From the NCBI GenBank assembly GCA_911728455.2, contig OU452231.1, positions 8,834,963-8,898,962 on the forward strand: a stretch of DNA of 64,000 nt, in the 5' to 3' direction. The position numbers were made by a program, and so were the translations under genes. The DNA is from Marthasterias glacialis. Its lineage: Eukaryota > Echinodermata > Asteroidea > Forcipulatida > Asteriidae. Shown piece by piece: positions 56,501 through 64,000 of the stretch; within the stretch, counting starts at the first letter, position 1, and each line of letters starts with the position of its first letter. The notes beneath the pieces were generated by a model. That model saw only the letters and a program-made list of their open reading frames with translations. It made no database searches and was not told where the DNA came from.

Positions 56501-56584
56501 GGTGAGAGTAATGACCATCAAAGCCAAGAGCCAAGACATTTTGAAGAATGGTTTCATGAATCAAACTTAGTATCTGCAGTCTAA
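47592..56584 (+). CDS. FAM124-like: FAM124-family protein with long Ser/Arg/Pro-rich N-terminus
   Basis: Two coding exons: 47592-49701 (703 codons plus one base, donor GTAAGT) and 55614-56584 (acceptor CTACAG). The join gives ACC GAA GAC and a 1026-aa product. Residues 1-320 are acidic, then Ser-rich. Residues 320-690 are disordered and full of SP, RS and RRxS sites (RSRSPSPSPQ, ERSRSPSPI), likely heavily phosphorylated. Residues 715-961 form the FAM124 domain: LTLHFITDPGQ, LGVVLLLQEAFG, WELHHRGKV, LWAVRQVHFGKD, LVPLLPRVCIPIS and RWQTADPDGNK. Vertebrate FAM124A/B are about half this length. The domain order recalls vicinal-oxygen-chelate folds, but no function is established. The start is supported by an upstream in-frame TGA. 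Confidence 0.87.
51822..51950. mobile_element. MITE family A relative
   Basis: GGTAGCGGCTACGGCTGTGT is opposed by AGCCGTAGCTGTAGCAGTAG and AGCCGCTA. The core differs from the other copies (GCATCCTATGCTTCAACGCA). Confidence 0.5.
52545..52730 (-). mobile_element. SINE 3' portion, minus strand
   Basis: On the minus strand it reads GACGTCCCGTAAAAGCTGTA, then GAGAAGGTGTTTCC, GTGTTCCTGGCGTGGCTG, TGCGC, AGCACCTTGTAAACC and GTGCTATA, in the order of the SINE at 20999. The tRNA-like head is missing. Confidence 0.65.
53510..53625. mobile_element. MITE family C copy
   Basis: It ends TTTTGTGAAATCCACCCCTGG and contains inverted GTCTTATCTCGAGTTAGGAC and GACTAGTCCTAAGTTATAGG blocks. The outer left end is degraded. 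Confidence 0.6.
54831..55216. mobile_element. MITE family E, copy interrupted by a Harbinger-like MITE
   Basis: Ends TTAAAGGGGCTGTCTCGTCA and ATTATGACGACACAGCCC with TTTAA match the intact copy at 14243. The interruption at 54989-55162 accounts for its greater length. Confidence 0.8.
54989..55162. mobile_element. 174-bp MITE with TAA target duplication, PIF/Harbinger-like
   Basis: The termini AGGCTGGTTTATAGT and ACTATAAACCAGCCT are perfect inverses and TAA flanks both ends. A three-base TWA target duplication is characteristic of PIF/Harbinger elements. The intact family E copy at 14396 shows a single TAA at the same position. Confidence 0.82.
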
Positions 56585-56637
56585 GACGTCATTTCTCAGG
56601 TTTTCATAATAACCACCAAAAGAGACAAAAAAATGAT

Positions 56638-56643
56638 AATAAA
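56638..56643 (+). terminator. Candidate poly(A) signal AATAAA
   Basis: AATAAA lies 54 bp after the FAM124-like stop codon; a second stands at 56773-56778. Either could serve. Confidence 0.45.
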
Positions 56644-57254
56644 CTAAACAACTGAATCGGTTGTCGACTGATGTAGTAACTGTGAGCCATCTCGGTCGCC
56701 CAAAGCGATGCACTACAACATGCGTTAGGATGGAACTCTCAACAGCTTGATTGGGGAAAAAAATTATATACAAATAAAAAAAAATATACACAAGAACTAT
56801 AATAATAATACAAAAATCATTGACACACGATGGTCAATTCATTGGCAAGCAATTACTCCGTAGCCCGTTTTTAATTTCTTTAATTTGATCTGTTAACGCT
56901 AAGCATTTTAATGATGAAAAAAACTAGCTCTTACCAACAAAAATTCCAAGCTATTGAACATTGTTGAGTTTAATTTTTTTTCCATGCGCTCATTTGATAT
57001 CACAAAAAATTGTACTTTTCTTTCACCATGACGATACTGACAGAAACTAATGCTTGCCATTAATATGAGCATTTGATTCAAGGCAAAGCCTTCAAAAACG
57101 ACTGTGTTAATTTCACCATTGTAATCGACATAAAAACTAACGGCAGCTGTTAGTGAGATATTTTTCTTTTTTCTTGAGGGGTTATGATTTAACTTTCGAA
57201 CTTTTTCTTTTTGTTTGAGTTATTTATTAAACATAACCATCCCTTTTTTCGAAA

Positions 57255-57387
57255 CCACGGCTTCGGCTTTTGCTCTGGCTTAGGCTCTGGCTTTGTTTGA
57301 AATGAATCCCTGTGCCGAAAGCGCATGTTTATCTAAACTACTGCCGTAGCCTAAGCCTGAACCAAATCCAAAGCCGCGTTTCGAAAA
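57255..57387. mobile_element. Foldback element with TTTCGAAACNNNGGCTT ends
   Basis: TTTTCGAAACCACGGCTTCG is mirrored by AAAGCCGCGTTTCGAAAAGG. The interior GGCTTAGGCTCTGGCT against GCCTAAGCCTGAACC is a family A-like loose palindrome with different termini. Confidence 0.65.
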
Positions 57388-58374
57388 GGGTCATCGCAAC
57401 CACAAGCTCATGGGTGTAGATTCCAAATTACTATATACATTCATGTTTTTTCCTTTTTAATTTTTTTCTAGAAGCATTTCGCTAACTTTGACGGTGTCCA
57501 ATTTTAAGAACAGAATACCGTTGATAAATTTCTTGAAGATTTTCTTTAGGAATGAGAACAAACAAATAGTAGAATGGTGGATTTAGTTCCTTCCATTTTC
57601 CTAAACGTGGAAAATTGCACTTCTCACACATACCGTGTGGGAAAACAGTGTGTCGCCTTCCATGTGCATACCCACACATGATGAACTATCACCCAGTTTT
57701 TAAATCCGTTTTTAGTTTTATGTTGTTTTAAATCTGACGAGCTGCATTATTTGACAAAATGTAAAATCTAACCAGTTGCATTATTATTGACAAAAATAAT
57801 GAAACAAACTGTAACATTATTATTTCTTTATAAAAAGTCTTGATTTTTAATCAACATCTGTATAATAATAAATTATTTCCTGAAAGCAATGAGACAATTC
57901 TGGCCATTATTTTGTATGTGTCATTTTATGAAGTTTTTTTTTAACAACCCTTCTGCATCGTTCAAATCAATATAACGCCCACCAAGACTGTAAGACCGGA
58001 AACTGGCCTCAATAGTAGATTGTATTTTTGTCACTGTATAGCGTGTAGAGGACCTAAAGTGTATTACAATGATGTAAATCATAATGCATATGATAAACAC
58101 CACTATAATAATGTTATGACCATTACCATAATTCTATGGTACAAATTATGGATCAAACTGTGTTCTTTCCAGTAGTCTCGCTATTGACACAAGGATTTGG
58201 GTGGGAGTAAAGTTGAAGTGAACCTTTTAGTTTTAGGAAAAATCCGTAATAAAGTTGCATGGCCTGATTTTCGCCTTATAATGTATCTATATTTATAGAA
58301 TGTTTTCTCTGAAACAATTTTGACGACCGATGTCGCTGTTTCAAAACGAAAAACAGAGAAACTTTTCTCATGGC

Positions 58375-59066
58375 TGCAACGACAACGCTGAAGAATAGGA
58401 ATCCGTAGCCTTTCGTCAAGGCCTTCGTGGCACAGCTATGTAGCCGCGAAGACCAATACAAGTCCTTCGCTGCAGTGGCTTCGCGGCTACACATTATGTC
58501 TAAGCCACGAAGGCCTTGACGAAAGGCTAAGGAATCCTCTGTGTTTCGGCCGTAACCACTGCTGAAGCTATTCATCAAGCGACTTTGGCTACGGCTATGG
58601 CCGTTGGCTGCATTGACAACGTTGAAGAATAGGAATCCTCGGCGCCCCAGCCGTAGCCACTGCCCAGAGGCATTCATTCGGACACGACCTCAGGCCGTGT
58701 CCGAATTAAGCGACTTCGGCTACGGCTATGGCCGTTGGCTGCATTGCCAACGTTGAAGAATAGGAATCCTTGGCGCCCCAGCCGTAGCCACTGCCCAGAG
58801 TGATTCATTTGGACACGACCTCAGGCCGTGTCCGAATCAGGCGACTTTGGCTTTGGCTACGGCTATGGACGTTGGCTGCATTGACAACGTTGAAGAATAG
58901 GAATCCTCGGCGCCCCAGCCGTAGCCACTGCCCAGAGTGATTCATTTGGACACGACCTCAGGCCGTGTCCGAATCAGGCGACTTTGGCTACGGCTATGGA
59001 CGTTGGCTGCAACGACAACGTTAAAGAATAGGTAGCCTCGGCACCCCAGCCGTAGCCACTGCCCAG
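58375..59066. mobile_element. Array of about five MITE family A copies
   Basis: Successive units join at GGACACGACCTCAGGCCGTG-type junctions at about 58683, 58820 and 58957. The units share TTGGCTGCATTGACAACGTT and AGAATAGGAATCCT. The first unit (from about 58375) is split by the 58405-58529 insertion. Such end-to-end stacking implies repeated insertion into, or unequal exchange between, copies. Confidence 0.82.
58405..58529. mobile_element. 125-bp foldback element with 8-bp target duplication, hAT-like
   Basis: TAGCCTTTCGTCAAGGCCTT at the left and its inverse at the right flank GTAGCCGCGAAG and CTTCGCGGCTAC blocks. AGGAATCC is present on both sides (58397-58404 and 58530-58537) and occurs once in the uninterrupted family A units. 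An 8-bp duplication fits hAT elements. Confidence 0.8.
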
Positions 59067-59279
59067 AGACCTTATTTTTTCTGCAGTCCAAAATTGCCAC
59101 TGTCGTAATGATTTTCAATGGGATTTTTTTTTCTTCTTTGAATCGATTCCAAAAAGGGAATCTTTATAAAAAAATGATTTTTTTTTCGAGGATGGCATTT
59201 CCGGACTAGAAAAAAAAAATGCTGCCCGGAGCCATTCATTCGGACTTGACTCGGCCTGATCAATGTTTGTAGCAACAAC

Positions 59280-60830
59280 GCCCTCTTGTGACATTAAAAG
59301 AAAGCTTTCATAATGGCCGCCTCCAGGAGAGTACTCACGCTCTACCAATCTACTTCAAAAGTGGCATTGAGATCGTGTTTTCAGAGGTAATTAGTGTTAC
59401 TTTAAGTAGTATTTTAAAGCCTTATGTCCTCTCCAGGGACAAAGACTAAAGAGGACAGCATAGCATTTGTTTAATATCAATTCACAACTGCAGAATGTCC
59501 CAGCATAGGCATAGCAATCACCCCGCATTCATCATTCATTGAACATTCATTGATCATAGTCGGCAGGATTACATTCTTCTAATATTTTAATAATGTTTTT
59601 CGTCAGTGTTGCATATGAATATGACTGTGAAGAAAGTTATTATGTTACACTTTAAGCCATAAATTGGTTCTTTCTGATTCTGCATTGCGGAGAAGATGTT
59701 AATTTTGTTGCTACAAATTTATATCGGACATTAAGTTACTGTTTAGTCATGTAATAGTAGGCTGTTCTGTCAATTGGCGTTACATGTCAGACAAAAAATA
59801 TCCACACACACAGCAATGACGAAAAAAACCGATATATTCAAAACATACTAAAGCATAACTCACGTTTTATGCACAAACAAAACATGAAAATTCACAGCAG
59901 ACATCACCATTCCTTCTTCTTACTGACACCGAAAAAAACTAGTGAAAAGGGATAAACGATTGGGGAGATATTTTTTGAAATGTGGAGCAACAACGAATCG
60001 AACTTACAAAAACCCACACACACCGTATGTAGTCACGTGTGTAAAATGACGACGCGAAGTGACGGCCTCGGATTTCTGGAAATTTCCGGAAATACCCGAA
60101 ATGAACCGAAGACAGTTTTTCCCGCCTATGCAAAATTTGGTTTATCCAATTAAAAGACGATTAAGACAGTAGCATAGCAGGAAACTTTCTACATATCGTC
60201 ACCTAGCTTGTTGCATCTGCAATTTTTGCCTAGACGTAAAATCATTTTTTACGTCCAAATTGTTCAAACACACACACAAAAAAAGGAAGGTGACTTTAGT
60301 AAGTGATAAAGCTTACATGCTCATCGGTGACATGTGAAAATTGTGTAAAGTTTTATGAAACATCTGTTTGCCTAGAAAGGTTTATTTCCCAAGAAGTCAA
60401 CACGTCCGAGAGGCAAATGAGAATATTTTCAACGTTGGTGGCGTTTACCTCCCGCCCCCTGGATTTTCAACTTCCCCATATGGTGTGTACAAAAGCATGG
60501 CCACGGCTGAAATAAAGAAAATAATAAGAAATCAATGGAACCGTTGTCTCAATTCTGGTGGCAACCACTGGTCACAAAACACTCTGTATCTCCATAACTA
60601 AAACTCTGATTTCAAACATTTCAGCGGAAATATACTGTTCATAGTATATGCTATGATACTGAGTTTTATGAGGGGAAAGTGTCGAATTCATATCCACTTA
60701 AACTGCCTAGTGTTAGTCAGTGACAGTAGCCAGTAGACAGTAGCTGTACTGTGTTACACAGTGTGTAGTGTGTAGCCACCAAGGAAGAGTAACACCTCTA
60801 GCTCTATTCTCCTTTGAACCTTCTTTGGGT
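59280..60830. other. Spacer, no supported gene
   Basis: Overlapping frames at 60303-60601 look unlike random sequence in part (LPPPGFSTSPYGVYKSM) but have no splice or homology support. A CA-rich run is at 60267-60278. Confidence 0.35.
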
Positions 60831-60837
60831 TCCTTCT

Positions 60838-60975
60838 TTGTCGCCCCCTTGCAAAGTTGCCCCTCGCATTGTCACCCCCTAACACAGTCGCCCCCTGACA
60901 AAGGCGCCCCCTCAATTTCAAAGTTCTCCCCCCCCCCCCCCCCCCGACAATGTCGCCCCCCAACATTGTTGCTCC
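60838..60975. repeat. GTCGCCCCC minisatellite with C run
   Basis: TGTCGCCCCC, GTTGCCCCTCGCA, TGTCACCCCCTAACA, AGTCGCCCCCTGACA and GGCGCCCCCTCA succeed each other at 15-19 bp spacing, followed by a run of about 17 C and TGTCGCCCCCCAACA. The same word reappears inverted at 61725-61775. Confidence 0.7.
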
Positions 60976-61029
60976 CGGCTTTGTATAACTGTTTATTACA
61001 TGTACAATGTTGTTTGCTATTAAAAATCT

Positions 61030-62160
61030 GATTATTAAAATGATAATTACTATTAATATTATTATGATAACTGTGTGTAAACTGAAACAGCTTTATTTGA
61101 TTGAAATGTCATTATATTTAATAAGACAGCAACGTCATAAAAAAAGTGTACAAGTAATCAAATAATATATAATATAATATATAAGTAATCACAGCAAAAA
61201 CATTAAATAGGATAGAGAATAAGTTTAAATATATAGAGAATAAACAGCTACGTACCACTAAATTTGATTACTCAATAAATTTCTCAACAAATTACAAGTC
61301 CAATGAAACAAATAATAATGAAAAATAAAAATGATCAAATATTTTACGCAAATATTAATGTTTAACCAAACTATTAAGTAATAAACAAACTAATAATAAC
61401 ATAAATGAATGTAATGTATTAAATTAATAATAACAAAAATAAATAATGTACGTTTAAATAAATAAACCTTCAATAAGCTTATCAAGAAGGCGGATAACTC
61501 ACGCTAAATGAAAATACATAAAAATCACGAAAAAATACTCACAGTGTTGAAACAGCAATTAAAATACTCTACGTTTTCTATGGTTTATTTGCTGTTTTAT
61601 TTTCATGGGATTATCCGGCTGGGAAGTGAAAAACATTTGCATTTGAATTACTGCAGCATAAAATGCCGCCATCTTGACAAATTTTTGCCGTGACAGAGGC
61701 TAATGGACGTCAAATACAGAAAGAGGCGACTTTGCCGGGGGGCGACATTTTCGGGGGCCGACAATGTCGGCATACCGTTACGTGTATTTGACGTCTATTA
61801 GGATCACAGTCCCTAATGATATGTCAGTGTTGGGCCAAGGTTAACCGGGCCAAGAAGTGGAAGGAGTCCAGCATGTTGGAACTATTTATGGGGCTAGACA
61901 TTGCCCGATTGAACTCTGATCATAAAACTTGTTGATGGAGTGGTTCTTTGCCCAAAAAAGGAAAATTACGAATTTAGCTCATTCTGTTTACACAGGGAAC
62001 CTGTCAAAATCATGTTGGCTCAGTAGCAGTCGCCTGAGCGACATGCAACATTAACTTATGTACACAAAAATATTCTTAAAAATGATTCAATATTTTTTAC
62101 TAACCTAAGTCCTGAGCACTACAGGTATTTTGTTTACTTGTAAAGTACCAATGTTATCTA
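61030..62160. other. Very AT-rich spacer
   Basis: 61030-61500 is dominated by A/T with AATAATA words. 61690-61800 contains the inverted pair GACGTCAAATACA and GTGTATTTGACGTC about 95 bp apart around a GGGGGGCGACA core. No gene seen. Confidence 0.4.
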
Positions 62161-62167
62161 CCGTTTA

Positions 62168-62332
62168 GGCCTGGAATTTCATGTTTGAGAGGGCAAGGCC
62201 ATTTTCATTTTGCAAAGGACACGTCCATTGGAAAATCTTAAAGTGTATGGGAAACTTTTAAAGGGGCACCAAGGCTAAGACCTGGGCAACAGAGGCCAAG
62301 GCCTCCGTGGCTTCCGTGTAATTCCAGGCTTG
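62168..62332. mobile_element. GCCTGGAATT MITE, 165 bp
   Basis: GGCCTGGAATTTCATG and GTAATTCCAGGC ends, with the AGAGGGCAAGGCCA and GGGAAACTTTTAAAGGGGCA interior shared with 11466-11617. Confidence 0.7.
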
Positions 62333-62372
62333 CCAATCTACAACTTACAAGCCATTATTAATATCTTTCAGA

Positions 62373-63349
62373 TGTCTCTTTGTACATAGCTGTCAAACCC
62401 AAGAAGCAACAGCCGTCCAACCGTCTCAGAAAGAAATTAAGATTCCAAAGAGGAAGAAAAGGTAGGATGTTTTGATGCAGGGACATGATGCATTTCACAA
62501 CGAGCCATTTTGCTAGGAATAATGTCTGGTACAACGACTTGATTGGTCACAAGTGAGCACTCGCATTGGATTCCCCAGACTGAAGAAAGGTGTCGCTACA
62601 TGACATGGTTTGGGGCAAGTTTTTGTGTAGCAACCTCCAGATGGGCAAAGCCTTTGCCGTACACGTTCATTCAGATTTTTTACACAGATACTTGCCACGA
62701 ACTGTTTGAGGCGTAGGAATTCAAATTTAAGTCGTCAGTGACTAAGTAAGTCATTGTACCAGATATTATTCAAATCTAACTCAAAAATAGCTGATTGGCA
62801 AGGTAGCACACTGTATGCTAGATGTTGTTGCCTACGAGGCATCTTTCTGATTGTTGCATCTCATAAAACTCCTCAGGTCAAGTCTGAAATACCTGTAGGA
62901 GTAGGGAGTAAATCTTAACCAATCATCCCACATCTCCCCCCCCAAAAAAAAAAAACAAACAAACAAACCAAAATCTCACTGATTAGAAAGTTCATACCAG
63001 TACCAATCCTCCAGAGAATTATTTCTGTCTGAAATATTCTCAAATCTCAAATTCGAGGAAACAGTATTCAAGCTCGCCACAGATCACTGTTGCTTCTCTG
63101 AATTGCCGCAATCTGACTGTGCACAAAAATCCCTGACGAACATTTTTTTATGTGTTTTCACTAAAATGTTGCCACATAATTTTGTCAAATTTTCACAGGT
63201 TGTGTTGTGTTAACTGTGTTTACTGAAAACTAATTGACTCTTCTGAAAAAAGGGATTGTATTTTTCCTTTAAAAGTCATTTTGTATTAAATTTCTGTCAA
63301 TAAATTTACTTTTATTTTAGAGATCCAACAGCAGTTCTTCAAGCATTGA
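62373..63349 (+). CDS. Doubtful last two exons of an unidentified gene
   Basis: A candidate exon at 62373-62461 (acceptor TCTTTCAG, donor GTAGGA) has two open frames. In one it reads VSLYIAVKPKKQQPSNRL and, joined in phase to 63321-63349 (acceptor TATTTTAG), ends EIQQQFFKH and stop. In the other it stays open to a GTGAGT donor at 63366. No upstream exon or protein family is recognised, so either could be chance. Confidence 0.25.
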
Positions 63350-63544
63350 GCAGAACTGTGAAAAGAGTGAGTATAAGTTTGATTCTGAAAAAAATAAAAC
63401 AAGTTAGAAAAACTTAATTGCTCATTTGCATTTTGACTTGTCTTTATGAATTTCCCAGTACAATGTAATACATGCAGTCCTTGCACCTAGTACAATGCAG
63501 CCATTTTATTAACCAGGAATACAATTCAGCTGATTTTTTTTTTT

Positions 63545-64000
63545 CTTTAACCACTTAGTGCCGAGGTTTCAGAAATTTTTCCGTGCCCCCTGGTGTGATT
63601 AATTTTTTGGGGACGGCCGGAACATTTTTTTTGTGGAGAATATTGTTGTCACAATGAAACCCTGACTAAACAATGCAAAGACAACAAAGATTCTCATCAA
63701 AATCACAGGGATTTATTGCTCTTTTTCGAGAAAAATAAGATAGTTTACGATGTGATTCATAAAACCACTGCTGTACGCCACGGCCAATAATTAACCCCAA
63801 GGCCGGAATCTATGCTGAAAACTCGGTTCATTCAGACTTGCCTCCCGTTGAGCCGAATACAATGTGAAACAATAGTGGCAGCCCATCGATCTCTCAAAAT
63901 ACTCTGTGTACAACCAAAAGGACAAAAGTCTGGAATTAGAGATTATACAATAACCCCTGAAAAAAAGAGAGATTTCAAGAATTAATCCCAGTACCATCTT
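63545..64000 (+). repeat. Dispersed repeat D, copy running off the window
   Basis: It contains ACCACTTAGTGCCGAGG, AAACCCTGACTAAACAATGC, ACTCGGTTCATTCAGACTTG and CCCGTTGAGCCG, in the same order as 18160-18620, and continues past the right edge. Confidence 0.65.

Noticed and set aside
60303..60601. Two overlapping frames of 70 and 77 codons
   Set aside because: They use different frames of the same DNA and neither has splice sites, homology or a plausible start context.

Overview
This is a gene-poor, repeat-rich stretch of an invertebrate animal nuclear genome. The genes are split by GT-AG introns. Introns and spacers are filled with short foldback or TIR elements, tRNA-derived SINEs, decayed LINE fragments, minisatellites and homopolymer runs. 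The protein content (a FAM124-family gene, lineage-specific single-exon rhodopsin-like GPCRs) and the repeat styles suggest a marine deuterostome, most likely an echinoderm. That placement is inference, not proof.

Layout. 1-250: frameshifted LINE reverse-transcriptase tail (minus strand). 2177-24394 (+): a complete 19-exon gene whose exon lengths sum to 2775 nt, an open frame of 924 codons plus stop. Its product has an N-terminal helical region, a long coiled coil, a Cys/His cluster that looks zinc-binding, and a helical C-terminal domain; I could not name it. 24400-30850: repeats only, including a tandem duplication split by a TIR element with a 4-bp target duplication. 30851-31861 (-) and 39081-40061 (-): two intronless paralogous class A-like GPCR genes. 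Between them, at 36159-36364, is a near-identical copy of the last 19 codons and 3' flank of the second gene. 41826-42222: an unusual array built on CGTACGTACG palindromes. 44479-45436: a three-unit tandem array, each unit ending in the same short foldback element. 47592-56584 (+): a two-exon gene of 1026 codons with a long Ser/Arg/Pro-rich N-terminus joined to a FAM124 domain, split by a 5.9-kb intron that holds a nested transposon pair. 57255-64000: foldback arrays, a GTCGCCCCC-type minisatellite, one or two doubtful exons and a dispersed repeat that runs off the end.

The genes show no operon-like or pathway relationship. The coiled-coil protein looks structural, the GPCRs are membrane receptors, and the FAM124 protein has an unknown role. 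I do not see a convincing new biological system. The most rewarding items are the unnamed 924-aa protein, the FAM124 fusion architecture, the GPCR cluster with its truncated third copy, the CGTACG array, and several transposon insertions that can be dated relative to each other because one sits inside another.
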